Program-made: the position numbers and the translations under genes | Assembly: GCA_021820105.1 (NCBI GenBank) | Contig: JAKAED010000007.1 | Coordinates: 1-52,532, forward strand | From: Actinomycetes bacterium | GTDB taxonomy: Bacteria; Actinomycetota; Thermoleophilia; Solirubrobacterales; Solirubrobacteraceae | DNA length: 52,532 nt | Reading direction: 5' to 3' | The notes under the pieces: generated by a model | Told to the model about the DNA's origin: nothing | Databases searched by the model: none | Seen by the model: only the letters and a program-made list of their open reading frames with translations | In this document: positions 38,361 to 47,450 of the stretch, in pieces | How the letters are laid out: each line of letters opens with the position of its first letter | Numbering within the stretch: the stretch's first letter is position 1

Positions 38361-41300
38361 TCACTCGGCGTCCGGCACCCGCAGCATCAGGATCGCGACA
38401 TCATCACGCGGACGTCGCGGCTCTGGTCCGAGCGCCGTTGTCTCCAGCTCGCCCAGCAACTCCTGTGCGCTCGCGCCTGTCAGCGAGCTGAGCAGCCTGG
38501 CCAGTCCCGCCTCCCCGGCAATACGCGGGTTGCGCTCGACCAGGCCGTCGGTGTAGAGCAGCATCGTGTCGCCGGGCGTGAGCAGCAGGTCGACCACCGG
38601 GAACTGCGGCGCCTCCAACACTCCGAGCAGCGGACCGTGCTCGCGGACGATCTGCACGCTGGCGTCAGCGCGCCTGATCAGGGGCGGCGGGTGGCCGCCG
38701 ACCGCCAGTGACATCCGCACGCCCTGTGCATGCGGTTCAACGCGTGCGTGGATGGCTGTGCAGAAGCGGCCGTTTCCACGCGTCCGCAGCGCCTCGCTCA
38801 CGTTCGTCAGCACAAGCCCAGGTTCCTCCTGCAGCTGGGCATGGTTCCAGGCGGTGTGGCGGGCGAGCGCGGTCACGGCCGCGGCCTCCGCGCCATGCCC
38901 GCAGACGTCGCCGATGATCATCCCCCAGGCGCCGGATTGCAGGGAATACAGGTCATAGAAGTCGCCGCCCACGTCCAGCGAGCGATCTCCCGAGTGGAAC
39001 GCGGCCGCCGCCTGCAGGTAGCCGACCGTGGGCAGCTCCGGTGGCAGCAGGCTGGTCTGCAGCTCACTCAGCTGGCGCTCGCGTGACTCCACATCACGGG
39101 CGCGCTCAATCGCGACGGCCGCTGTGCGCGCCAGCAGCTCGACTATCTCCAGCCCCTTTGACGAGGGTTCGTGGGGCGCACGGTGGTAGATGGCGAAGGT
39201 CCCGATCAGCCGGCCCCCATGGGCGAAGAGCGGCGTTGACCAGCAGCTGCGCAATCCGTGCTCGCGCGCCAGTTCGCGATGGTGCTCCCACATGGGGTCC
39301 TGCTCGATATCGCGGATGATCACGGTCCGCCGCCGGTGGGCGGCGGTGCCGCATGAACCGCTGCCCTCGGCGATCTGCAGGCCGCTGACCGCCTCGTTGA
39401 AGGGGGTCGGGAGACTCGGCGCGGCGCCGTGCACAAGCCGTCTCCGATCCTCGCTGACGAGCATGATCGACGCCAGGGCGCCACGCTGTGAGATCGCCTC
39501 GGCAAGTCGCGCCAGCGCGGCGAGCGTCTGCTCTAACGGCTCCCCGGCGGCGATCATCGCCATCACATCGCGCTGGCCGACCAGCAGCTTCTCATTGAGC
39601 ATCCGATCGCTGACATCCTCGAGCACCGCGACGGCTGCAACGGCCTCGCCCTGCTCGTTGAGCACCGGGGCCGCGCTCTGGCGCAGGTTGCGCCAGCGGC
39701 CATCACGCTGGTGGTGAGCGAGCAGGAGGTCGTTTGTGGACTCGCCGCGGAACGCGCGTGTCAGCGCGTCGGCGCCACGTGGAGTGCTGCGATCAGACAG
39801 GTAGACGCGTCCGTCAAGGGCCGACCGGATCTCCTCAGGCCTGAGACCGGGGTGGCCGAGCATGAACCCCAACTCATCGTTGACCAGCACGATCTCATCG
39901 TCCGGCGCCTCGGCCACCACGACTCCAACGGGGAGCTGCCTGAGCGTCTGCTCAAGCAGCGCCCGCTCCGCGCGGATCGCCGCCGCGGCCGCGCGTCTGG
40001 TCAGCGACAGCTCGAGGTGTGCCCTGACTCTGGCGACCAGCTCCCTGCCGGAGAACGGCTTGGTCAGGTAGTCATCGGCCCCCGCCTCGAGGCCCTCGAT
40101 CGATGCCTCCTCGCCCGCGCGGGCGGAGAGCATGATCACCGGCAGCTCGCGCGTGGCCTCGGTGCTCCGGAGCTGCCTGAGCAGGCCAAAGCCGTCCAGG
40201 TTGGGCATCATCACGTCGCTCACCACCAGGTCGGGCGGGTCACGGCGGACGGACTCCAGTGCTGCCAGCCCGTCCTCCACCGCCTCAACCTCCCAGTGCC
40301 GCGAGAGCAGCCTGGTCAGGTAGCGGCGCAGTGCCGGGTTGTCGTCGGCGATCAGCACCCGTGCATTGGAGCCCGGCGAGCGAGCCTCGTCGGGTACCCG
40401 GAGCTCGCTGTGGTCGGTGTCCGACAACCAGCTCACAGCCTCCTGGACGTAGAGCTCGGCTATTCCGCTTTCAGGTGTCGCGGGCTCCTCGCTGACGTGC
40501 TCGGGCGCCAGGTGTGCACTGCCGAGCGGGACCGCGACCCTGAATTCGGCACCTTCACCGGGCACGCTCTCCACGCCGATGCTGCCACCATGCAGCGACA
40601 CGATCTCCTGCACCAGCGCCAGGCCGATGCCGGTGCCCTCATGGGTCCGCGTCCGGACCCCGCGCACCCGGTGAAAGCGCGTGAAGATGTGCTGCTGCTC
40701 CTCTGGCGCGATGCCGGGGCCCGTGTCGGCCACCGACAGCATGAGCGCGCCGTGTTCCGTGCGCAGGTGCACGCGGATGCCGCCGGTCAGGGTCACCTTG
40801 AATGCGTTTGACATGAGGTTCAGGACGACGCGCTCCCAGAGCTCCGGATCCAGATAGACGGGGTCCAGAATCGGTTCGCAATCCACCTGGAGCGTGAGTC
40901 CCGCGCGCTCGCAGGCGTCGCGGAACGTGCCCGCCAGCTCAGCGGTCAGGCCGGCGGCGTCGGTCGGCCTGAAGCGAGGGTGCAACCGCCCCGCGTCGAG
41001 CTTTGAGAAGTCGAGCAGCGTCCCCACCAGCTTGAGCAGGCGCAGCCCGTTTGAGTGCACGAGCTTGACCTGTTCATGCTCCAGCACAAGGCGCTCCTGC
41101 AGTGCGTCCTCCAGCGGGGCCAGCATCAGGGTCAGCGGTGTCCGGAACTCATGGCTGACGTTTGAGAAGAAGTTCGTCTTGGCGCGATCAAGCTCCTCCA
41201 GTTCCTCCGCCCGGCGGCGCTCGGCGGCGTAGGAGCGAGCGGCATCGATCCCCGCGCCGAGGCGCTGGCCGATCAGCCCGATCCAGCCGCGGTAGACATC

Positions 41301-42230
41301 GTCGACTGGCCGGTAGCGGTTCACGCCGACGGCGAGGAAACCAAGCGGGGCGGCTCCGGAACCGCTCGGCAAGGGGACGGCGACGGCCTGCAAAGGCGGA
41401 GCCGGCCATGCCCCCGTCGGCACACTTCCGAAGCGCTGCGCGAGGTTGTCGATCACGATCCAGTCGGCATGCCCGTCGGCGAGCGTCCGGGCGGGCCAGA
41501 TCTGCTCCCCGTCAGGCGCGATCAGCTCTGGGGCGACCGGCGTGCCCGCGGCCACCCCGGCCGCCGCGGCGAGGTGGGCGTGCCGCCGCTCATCGAACGT
41601 GTAGATCACCGCGAACGGCAGTGACCGGGGGTTGCCCTCCAGCTGTCTGGCGCACGCCTGCAGGAAGGCGCGCTCATCCTCAACGGCGTTGGGCACGTTG
41701 CCGAGGTCCCGCAGCGTCGCCATCCGACGCTCGCCAATCACGCGATCAGTGTCCTCACTGACCACGCACAGCATGCCGGCGACCGTGCCCGCGTCGTCCG
41801 TGAGCGGACTGTAGGAGAAGGTGTGGTAGGTCTCCTCCTCATAGCCGTTGCGCTCGAGGAACAGCAGCAGCGACTCATCCCAGGTCGCCTCGCCGGATTC
41901 CAGAACATGATCGATCCGCGGGCCGATCTCCGGCCAGATCTCGGCCCAGACATCACTCGCGGGGCGGCCCAGCGCCCACGGGTACTTCTTGCCGAGCGTG
42001 TCGCGCCGGTAGGCGTCGTTGCAGAAGAACGTCAGCTCGGGACCCCACGCCATCCACATCGCAAAGCGCGATGCGAGCATAACCTGCACGATCGTGCGCA
42101 GGCTGGTGGGCCACGCAGCTGGTGGTCCGATCGGCGTCTGCTGCCAGTCGACCCGCAGCAGATCCTGGCCGACGACCCCCAGGTCGTCGAGCGCAGCCGC
42201 CATGTGGCCATCACCGACGCTCGATGTCAA
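38361..42230 (-). CDS. hybrid histidine kinase-receiver protein with C-terminal PP2C (SpoIIE) phosphatase
   Basis: 1289 residues from TTG 42230, which has a perfect AGGAGG 5 nt upstream. Domains in order: PAS (about 20-145), GAF-like sensor (about 160-340), HisKA with phospho-acceptor His360 (NVSHEFRTPL) and ATPase (NLMSNAFKVT, DTGPGIA, GTGIGLAL), receiver with Asp672 (VVSDVMMPNLDG), a second PAS (about 760-870), GAF (about 890-1030), and SpoIIE/PP2C (DVGGDFYDL, GDVCGHG, HPPPLIR, DDVAILMLRV). It is soluble. It therefore joins a phosphorelay input to a Ser/Thr phosphatase output, which in Actinobacteria often acts on STAS anti-anti-sigma proteins. A STAS gene lies 6 kb to the right. Confidence 0.93.
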   Translation of the reverse strand: MTSSVGDGHMAAALDDLGVVGQDLLRVDWQQTPIGPPAAWPTSLRTIVQVMLASRFAMWMAWGPELTFFCNDAYRRDTLGKKYPWALGRPASDVWAEIWPEIGPRIDHVLESGEATWDESLLLFLERNGYEEETYHTFSYSPLTDDAGTVAGMLCVVSEDTDRVIGERRMATLRDLGNVPNAVEDERAFLQACARQLEGNPRSLPFAVIYTFDERRHAHLAAAAGVAAGTPVAPELIAPDGEQIWPARTLADGHADWIVIDNLAQRFGSVPTGAWPAPPLQAVAVPLPSGSGAAPLGFLAVGVNRYRPVDDVYRGWIGLIGQRLGAGIDAARSYAAERRRAEELEELDRAKTNFFSNVSHEFRTPLTLMLAPLEDALQERLVLEHEQVKLVHSNGLRLLKLVGTLLDFSKLDAGRLHPRFRPTDAAGLTAELAGTFRDACERAGLTLQVDCEPILDPVYLDPELWERVVLNLMSNAFKVTLTGGIRVHLRTEHGALMLSVADTGPGIAPEEQQHIFTRFHRVRGVRTRTHEGTGIGLALVQEIVSLHGGSIGVESVPGEGAEFRVAVPLGSAHLAPEHVSEEPATPESGIAELYVQEAVSWLSDTDHSELRVPDEARSPGSNARVLIADDNPALRRYLTRLLSRHWEVEAVEDGLAALESVRRDPPDLVVSDVMMPNLDGFGLLRQLRSTEATRELPVIMLSARAGEEASIEGLEAGADDYLTKPFSGRELVARVRAHLELSLTRRAAAAAIRAERALLEQTLRQLPVGVVVAEAPDDEIVLVNDELGFMLGHPGLRPEEIRSALDGRVYLSDRSTPRGADALTRAFRGESTNDLLLAHHQRDGRWRNLRQSAAPVLNEQGEAVAAVAVLEDVSDRMLNEKLLVGQRDVMAMIAAGEPLEQTLAALARLAEAISQRGALASIMLVSEDRRRLVHGAAPSLPTPFNEAVSGLQIAEGSGSCGTAAHRRRTVIIRDIEQDPMWEHHRELAREHGLRSCWSTPLFAHGGRLIGTFAIYHRAPHEPSSKGLEIVELLARTAAVAIERARDVESRERQLSELQTSLLPPELPTVGYLQAAAAFHSGDRSLDVGGDFYDLYSLQSGAWGMIIGDVCGHGAEAAAVTALARHTAWNHAQLQEEPGLVLTNVSEALRTRGNGRFCTAIHARVEPHAQGVRMSLAVGGHPPPLIRRADASVQIVREHGPLLGVLEAPQFPVVDLLLTPGDTMLLYTDGLVERNPRIAGEAGLARLLSSLTGASAQELLGELETTALGPEPRRPRDDVAILMLRVPDAE

Positions 42231-42333
42231 GCAAACCTCCTGCCCTCGACATGCTTGTACGTCCGGCCGGACAACTAACGTAAAGCTGACACACCTCCGC
42301 CGCCGATGCAACGGTTCGGGGTGTTAAGCGGTG

Positions 42334-43569
42334 TTATGCGTAGTCCGCGTCGGTCTGGAAGCGCCCGCCCGCGTAGATCACCCGCTCTGACCCGTCGCGC
42401 ATCACGGCGGTCACCGTGCGGTCGGTCTTTGAGACGATGTCGTTGTGGACGGCTGCGGCGAGGTTGAAGCCGAGCTGCTCCCATTCCGCGTCCGGCACGG
42501 CCGCTGCGTCGCCGTCAAAGGCGTCGATGATTGACATCCCAACGGCCAGGTGCGTGTTACCGAACGGGCCGCCGACGTTCTCGTCATAGAGCGTGTTGGC
42601 CATGAAGCGATCGATCCGGGAGAGGCGGGCGTCCGTCATCGAGAACTCGCCGAGCCGGTTACCGCCCGGAGCGCCGACGATCTGCCGGACCAACTCCGGG
42701 TTCTCCTCGGCGGTGGCATCGGTGACCAGACCGTCCTTGAACTCGAGGCGCACGCCGCGCGCGATCATGCCGTGGCTGTAGAGCGGCTCGCTGAACTGCA
42801 CGTGGCCGTTTGTGCCGCGCCAGTCGGGGCTGGTGAAGACCTCGAAGCTGGGGATGTTGCGGCCGCTCCCGCCCACCCAGCGGCGACGTTCCCCAAGGGT
42901 CATCCACAGGTCGATCCCTTCCGCTTCAAGATGCAGACGGTCGATCGGCAGCGAGTTCAGCCAGTCCCGGTAGCGGTGGATCGCGGCCAGCGTCTCCCGC
43001 CAGCGCGCGATCGGATCGGGATCGTCAAGGAAGCAGGCACGGATGATCTGCTCCCAGTAGTGCTCGACGCTCAGGCCGGCCTCGGCGGCCATGGCCTCGG
43101 TTCCCCAGAGGCCGATCGTCCAGTGCAGGCGGCCAGCCGACTCCTTCTCCTGTTGCCAGGCGATCAGCGGCAGGAAGGCCGCCTGGCGGCGCAACAGCTT
43201 CTGCGGGTCGACGTCCTGCATCGCGCGCGGGTGGTCGGTGCCGTCGATGTAGATCTGGTGGTCGGTCTCGTCCAGCAGGCCGCGCCGATACCTCGCTGGG
43301 AAGTGGTCGAGCTGTCTGTCGCCGGCGATCTGGAAGAAGTCGCGCTCGAGATTGAAGCGCTCGTCCTGGCTCATCTCCAGCTGCTGGATCACGTTGCCGC
43401 CGGAGCGCCAGACCGCGCGGCAGACCTCTGCAAAGAGCGGCTTGGTCTCCTCCAGACCCACGACGCGAACGGTCTCTCCGGGCTTGATGCCCTCGCCGTC
43501 ACCAAGCGCAAAGTCCACCAGCAGGCGGGCGTAGCGCTCGGTGACCGCGGCGCTCGGTTCAAAGGCCAT
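42334..43569 (-). CDS. M29-family aminopeptidase (copy 1, last gene of operon)
   Basis: A 411-residue thermophilic-type (M29) metallo-aminopeptidase that removes N-terminal residues from peptides in the cytoplasm. Family hallmarks include VFTSPDWRGTNG, the Glu of GNRLGEFSMTD, the His of FGNTHLAVG and the HND of AAAVHNDIV near the C-terminus, which supply the two-metal site. The ATG overlaps the stop of the paralogue upstream by one base (TGATG). The two are clear tandem duplicates of roughly half-identical sequence. It is followed by a 103-bp gap and the hybrid signalling gene. Confidence 0.9.
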   Translation of the reverse strand: MAFEPSAAVTERYARLLVDFALGDGEGIKPGETVRVVGLEETKPLFAEVCRAVWRSGGNVIQQLEMSQDERFNLERDFFQIAGDRQLDHFPARYRRGLLDETDHQIYIDGTDHPRAMQDVDPQKLLRRQAAFLPLIAWQQEKESAGRLHWTIGLWGTEAMAAEAGLSVEHYWEQIIRACFLDDPDPIARWRETLAAIHRYRDWLNSLPIDRLHLEAEGIDLWMTLGERRRWVGGSGRNIPSFEVFTSPDWRGTNGHVQFSEPLYSHGMIARGVRLEFKDGLVTDATAEENPELVRQIVGAPGGNRLGEFSMTDARLSRIDRFMANTLYDENVGGPFGNTHLAVGMSIIDAFDGDAAAVPDAEWEQLGFNLAAAVHNDIVSKTDRTVTAVMRDGSERVIYAGGRFQTDADYA

Positions 43570-44819
43570 CAGCTGAGGGTAGCCGCGGCAACCTCCACGT
43601 CGTCCAGCTGGAAGTGACCGTCGGCGTAGATCAGCCGTTCTGTGCCGTCCCGCAGCAGCGCCGTCACCGTCCGGTTGGTGGTCGAGACGATGTCGGTGTG
43701 GATCGCGGAAGCATTGAAACCGAGCCGCTCCAATGCCTGCGAGTCGAGCGTGGCCGGATCACCGTCGTAGGCGTCGTGGTAGCTGTCGCCAAGCGCGATG
43801 TGGGTGTTGCCGAACGGGCCGCCCACATTCTCGTCGTAGAGCGTGTCGGCCATGAACCGGTCGATCGGTGAGAGGCGGGCGTCCGTGAGCGAGAACTCGC
43901 CGATGCGGTCGGCGTTCTCGGTGGCCAGCAGCTCATGCAGCACAGGCTCGTTCTCCGCGGCCAGTGCTCTGCTCACAAGCCCGCCGCGGAACTCCAGCTC
44001 CACCCCTTTGATCAGCGTGCCAAAGGCGTATAGCGGCTCGCTGAAGCGGATCCAACCCTCGGTCCCGCGCCAATCCGGCGAGGTGAAGAGCTCGAAGCTG
44101 GGCAGGTTGGCGCCGACCCCGTCACGCCAACGGCGACGCTCTCCCAGCGTCACCCATAGATCAACGTCAGCTCCCTCCACGTGCAGCCGGTCGATCGGCA
44201 GGGCGTTGAGGCGGTCCCGGGTGGTGTGGATCGTGCGGCGCACCTCACGCCAGCGGCTGACTGGGTCCTCCAGGTCAAGAAAGCATGCTCTGATGATCTG
44301 GTCCCAGTACGCCTCAATCGGCATCTGCGCCTCCGCAGCCATGCCCGGGGTCCCGTATGAGGCGACCGTCCAGCTCCACTCGCCGCGGTTCTCCTTCGCC
44401 TGCTCCCAGTCGTGCTCGGGCTTGCGCGCCAGCGCGCGACGCATCTGCCTGGCCGGATCGACCCCATCCAGCGAGCGCGGAAGCGCCGGCGAGTGGATCA
44501 CCAACGTGTGGTCGAGCTGATCGATCAGCGCCCGGGCGTAGCGTTCCGGTAGGAAGTCGATCTGCTCGTCGCTGGCCAGCTCGTAGAAGGCACGTTGGAC
44601 GTCATCCTGCGCGTCCTCGGCCGGCATGTACTGGTGGATCACGTGTCCGCCGGCCCGCCACACGGCCTTGCAGGCCTCAACGTAGAGCGGCTTGCAGGCA
44701 TCGTTGCCGGAGACCTGCACAACGTCGCCGGCAGCGATGCCCTCACCGGTTCCGAGCGCGAACTCGACCAGCAGGCGGGCGTAGCGTTCAAGCACGGCGC
44801 GGTCAGGTACGTAGGCCAT
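43569..44819 (-). CDS. M29-family aminopeptidase (copy 2)
   Basis: 416 residues from ATG 44819 (MAYVPDRAVLERYARLLVEF); a TTG four codons earlier is less likely. It shares the M29 signature regions with its neighbour: GENADR-like DRIGEFSLTDARLS, YDENVGGPFGNTHIALG, and IHTDIVS at the metal site, where the neighbour has VHNDIVS. It sits between the ABC-2 permease gene (27 nt away) and the second aminopeptidase (1-nt overlap). The pair is presumably paralogous with slightly different peptide preference. Confidence 0.9.
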   Translation of the reverse strand: MAYVPDRAVLERYARLLVEFALGTGEGIAAGDVVQVSGNDACKPLYVEACKAVWRAGGHVIHQYMPAEDAQDDVQRAFYELASDEQIDFLPERYARALIDQLDHTLVIHSPALPRSLDGVDPARQMRRALARKPEHDWEQAKENRGEWSWTVASYGTPGMAAEAQMPIEAYWDQIIRACFLDLEDPVSRWREVRRTIHTTRDRLNALPIDRLHVEGADVDLWVTLGERRRWRDGVGANLPSFELFTSPDWRGTEGWIRFSEPLYAFGTLIKGVELEFRGGLVSRALAAENEPVLHELLATENADRIGEFSLTDARLSPIDRFMADTLYDENVGGPFGNTHIALGDSYHDAYDGDPATLDSQALERLGFNASAIHTDIVSTTNRTVTALLRDGTERLIYADGHFQLDDVEVAAATLS

Positions 44820-44846
44820 GCGCTGGAACAATAGGGTCAGGCGCGG

Positions 44847-45728
44847 CTACTCGGTTCTTGAGAACTCCCAGATCGCGACGACCAGCAGCCCCAGGCCGAG
44901 CACCAGCACGACGGCTGCTTCAAGCAGCGCCGGCATCTGCCAGCCCCACCAGCTCAGCCCTGGATCGAGCACGTGCCTGGCGATGGGGGAGATGTTCAGG
45001 TGGCTGAAGACGAGCCTGCGCATCGGGTCAACCGCATAGGCCAGCGGGTCGACGCGATTGAGCACCGTCAGCCAGGTGGGGAGGCCCTGCGCCGGGAACA
45101 TCGCGCCGGAGATGAAGTACATCGGCATCACGATCATCTGCATGACGCCCATGAAGGACTGCATCTGCTTGATGCGGATCGCGACCGCCAGGCCAAAGGC
45201 CGTGATCGCGAACGCCAGCAGCAGCTGCAGGCCCAGTGCGCCGAGGATCAGCCCGACGCTGTAGGGGACGTGAACGAGGCCGGCGATTGCCAGCACGATC
45301 ACGCCCTGGAAGGCGGCCACTGTGGCGCCACCCAGGCACTTGCCGATCACGATCGAGCTGCGTCGCACGGGCGCCACCATCATCTCGCGCAGGAACCCGA
45401 ACTCCCGGTCCCAGACGATCGACGCGGCCGAGAACATGGCCGTGAACATGACGGTCATGCAGAGGATGCCGGGGTAGATGAAGGTCTTGAGGTCGACCCC
45501 ATGGGTGCCGGCGCTGGCCAGCTGCTGCAGGCCGCCGCCGAGCACGAACAGGAACAGGAACGGCTGCACGAGCGAGGTGACGATCCGCATCCGGTCGTTG
45601 ACGAAGCGGATCAGCTCGCGGCGCCAGACGATCTTGATCGCGCGCAGCTCCGAGTTGAGGCTGCGCTTGGGAACCTGGACGCGCACCACCTCGTAGGGCT
45701 CGGCGGGCTTCTGCGCGACTGTGGTCAT
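44847..45728 (-). CDS. ABC-2 type transporter permease (DrrB-like)
   Basis: 293 residues with six predicted membrane helices: an N-terminal cytoplasmic segment, then VTSLVQPFLFLFVLGGGL, MTVMFTAMFSAASIV, AFQGVIVLAIAGLVHV, LLLAFAITAFGLAVAI, MIVMPMYFISGAMFPAQG and a C-terminal LLEAAVVLVLGLGLLVV. This is the ABC-2/DrrB arrangement of drug or lipid exporters. It overlaps the ATPase gene by 4 nt and forms an exporter with it. The export substrate is unknown. Confidence 0.9.
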   Translation of the reverse strand: MTTVAQKPAEPYEVVRVQVPKRSLNSELRAIKIVWRRELIRFVNDRMRIVTSLVQPFLFLFVLGGGLQQLASAGTHGVDLKTFIYPGILCMTVMFTAMFSAASIVWDREFGFLREMMVAPVRRSSIVIGKCLGGATVAAFQGVIVLAIAGLVHVPYSVGLILGALGLQLLLAFAITAFGLAVAIRIKQMQSFMGVMQMIVMPMYFISGAMFPAQGLPTWLTVLNRVDPLAYAVDPMRRLVFSHLNISPIARHVLDPGLSWWGWQMPALLEAAVVLVLGLGLLVVAIWEFSRTE

Positions 45729-46747
45729 CGGCGCGCACCTCCTCCCATCATCTGCATCATCACGCGGTTGCGATGCTTGGCGGGGTCCTCCTCGGCGTCG
45801 CGGATCGTTGAGCCGGTGAACGACATGAACACGTCATCAAGGGTCGGACGCGAGACGCTGACGCCGCGGATCGCGGGTGAGCCGGGGTTGCGGCTCGGAT
45901 CGAATTCCGCAAACAGGCGTGGCACGAACTGCTCGCCGCCCTCGACCCCGAACGTCACGGCGCCCTCAGAGATCCTGGCCTCGATCCCGAAGCGCTCACG
46001 CAGTGCCTCGATCGCCGCCTCGTCGTCATCGGTCTGGATGCTCACCCGATCGGCGCCGACACCCGCCTTGAGCTTCTGCGGCGAATCGAGCGCGACGATC
46101 TCACCCTTGTCCATGATCGCGATCCGGTCGCACCATTCGGCCTCGTCCATGTAGTGGGTGGTCATGAAGATCGTGATCTCCTCGCGCTCCTGCAGTTCAC
46201 GGATGTAGGTCCAGATCGACCGTCGGGTCTGCGGGTCAAGGCCGATCGTGGGCTCGTCCAGGAACAGCACCCTGGGGGAGTGCATGAGACCCCGCGCGAT
46301 CTCCAGCCGGCGGCGCATGCCGCCGGAGAACATCATCACCTGGCCGTCCTTGCGGTCCCAGAGTCCGACCATCCGCAGGACCTGCTCCATGCGTGGGGCC
46401 ACCAGGTTGTTGGGGACCCCGTACAGCTCGGCGTGCAGCTTCAGGTTCTGCGCCGCCGTCAGATACCCGTCCAGCGTGGGGTCCTGGAAGACCAGGCCGA
46501 TGTTGCGGCGGACGTCGTCACGCTCTAGCACCACATCGTGGCCTGCGACCGTCGCCTGGCCGGAGCTCGGTTTGAGCAGCGTGCAGAGCATGTTGATGGT
46601 GGTGCTCTTGCCGGCCCCGTTGGGGCCGAGGAAGCCAAAGACCTCCGCGGCCCCAACCTCGAAGCTGACACCCTTGACGGCCTCGAAGTCGCCGAAGCGC
46701 TTGACCAGGTTGCTGACGCTGATCGCCGGTTCGTGCGCGTCTTGCAT
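45725..46747 (-). CDS. ABC exporter ATPase (DrrA-like, daunorubicin-resistance family)
   Basis: 340 residues from ATG 46747. GTG 46768 would overlap the PadR stop as GTGA and add seven residues; both are possible. Walker A is GPNGAGKSTT, the signature FSGGMRRRLEIARGLM, Walker B VLFLDEPTIGLDP, and the H-loop MTTHYMDEAE. The C-terminal extension of about 100 residues (VSIQTDDDEAAIEALRERFGI, TLDDVFMSFTGSTIRD) is typical of DrrA. It lies between its likely repressor and its permease. Confidence 0.94.
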   Translation of the reverse strand: MQDAHEPAISVSNLVKRFGDFEAVKGVSFEVGAAEVFGFLGPNGAGKSTTINMLCTLLKPSSGQATVAGHDVVLERDDVRRNIGLVFQDPTLDGYLTAAQNLKLHAELYGVPNNLVAPRMEQVLRMVGLWDRKDGQVMMFSGGMRRRLEIARGLMHSPRVLFLDEPTIGLDPQTRRSIWTYIRELQEREEITIFMTTHYMDEAEWCDRIAIMDKGEIVALDSPQKLKAGVGADRVSIQTDDDEAAIEALRERFGIEARISEGAVTFGVEGGEQFVPRLFAEFDPSRNPGSPAIRGVSVSRPTLDDVFMSFTGSTIRDAEEDPAKHRNRVMMQMMGGGARR

Positions 46748-46764
46748 GAGCTTCAGCTTACGCC

Positions 46765-47358
46765 TCACTCATCGCCCGCAAGCAGCAGGTAGAGCTTGCG
46801 ACGCGCGTCCTCGAGGATGTTGAGCGCCTCATCGACCTGTTCCGGGGTCCCGTCCTGGAAGACGTGCGCTGCGGTACGCGCCAGGCCGCCGATCACCTGA
46901 CGGAAGCGGGCCTTTGGGTGACCTGCCTCCTCAGGGCCGGGCTCCCATGGCGGTGCCTGCTCGCTGCGCTCGTCGAGGTGCTCGCGACCCTTGTCCGTCA
47001 GCTCAAAGGCGCGGCCTGACTCGCCCTCGGCCTGCACGGCCCGGATCAGGCCCTCGTCCTCCAGCTGCGCCAGCGCCGGATAGACCGACCCCGGGCTGGG
47101 GCGCCAGCGGCCTTCACTGCGTTCCTCGAGTCCCTGCATCAGCTGGTAGCCGTTGAGCGGGCTCTCGAGTGAGAGCAGCATCAGCAGCGCCAGTCGTACG
47201 TCACCACGGCGACGCCTGCGCGGTCCGCCGGGACCGAAGCCGCCGGGGCCGAAGCCACCGGGCCCGAAGCCCGGTCCGAAGCCGGGGCCGGCCCACCTTC
47301 CGCGGGCTCCGTGGCCGCAGTCTCCCGTGTCTGAGAAGAAGCGTTGATGCCTCATCAT
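46765..47358 (-). CDS. PadR-family transcriptional regulator
   Basis: 197 residues from ATG 47358, chosen for AAAGGA 7 nt upstream. A Gly/Pro/Phe-rich N-terminal tail (GPGFGPGFGPGGFGPGG) precedes the PadR winged helix (LALLMLLSLESPLNGYQLMQGLEERSEGRWRPSPGSVYPALAQLEDEGLI). The C-terminal helix (VFQDGTPEQVDEALNILEDARRKLYLLL) is the dimerisation arm. It heads the exporter-aminopeptidase operon, and its own promoter overlaps a 12-bp palindrome, consistent with an autorepressor relieved by a ligand that the operon exports or degrades. Confidence 0.92.
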   Translation of the reverse strand: MMRHQRFFSDTGDCGHGARGRWAGPGFGPGFGPGGFGPGGFGPGGPRRRRRGDVRLALLMLLSLESPLNGYQLMQGLEERSEGRWRPSPGSVYPALAQLEDEGLIRAVQAEGESGRAFELTDKGREHLDERSEQAPPWEPGPEEAGHPKARFRQVIGGLARTAAHVFQDGTPEQVDEALNILEDARRKLYLLLAGDE

Positions 47359-47391
47359 GTGGTTGTCCTTTCTGTGTATCACGTTGCGTCA

Positions 47392-47420
47392 ACGATATAT
47401 CGTAATGCATCGACTGTCAA
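47392..47420 (-). promoter_or_regulatory. PadR operon promoter with overlapping palindrome
   Basis: On the minus strand a perfect -35 TTGACA (47415-47420) is followed by a -10 region TATATCGT. A perfect 12-bp palindrome ACGATATATCGT (47392-47403) covers the -10. The start codon is 34 nt further. PadR proteins commonly bind AT-rich palindromes of this kind. The sirtuin start is 48 bp to the other side. Confidence 0.65.
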
Positions 47421-47450
47421 GCGGTCGAGGGGAGGGCGTACGCTCAGGCG

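Noticed and set aside
39711-40811. 366-codon frame antisense to the hybrid kinase gene
   Set aside because: Shadow; composition rich in Arg, Gln, His without hydrophobic core.
42550-43617. 355-codon frame antisense to the first M29 gene
   Set aside because: Shadow of a well-conserved aminopeptidase.
44973-46154. 393-codon frame antisense to DrrA/DrrB
   Set aside because: His/Asp/Arg-rich shadow spanning two overlapping real genes.
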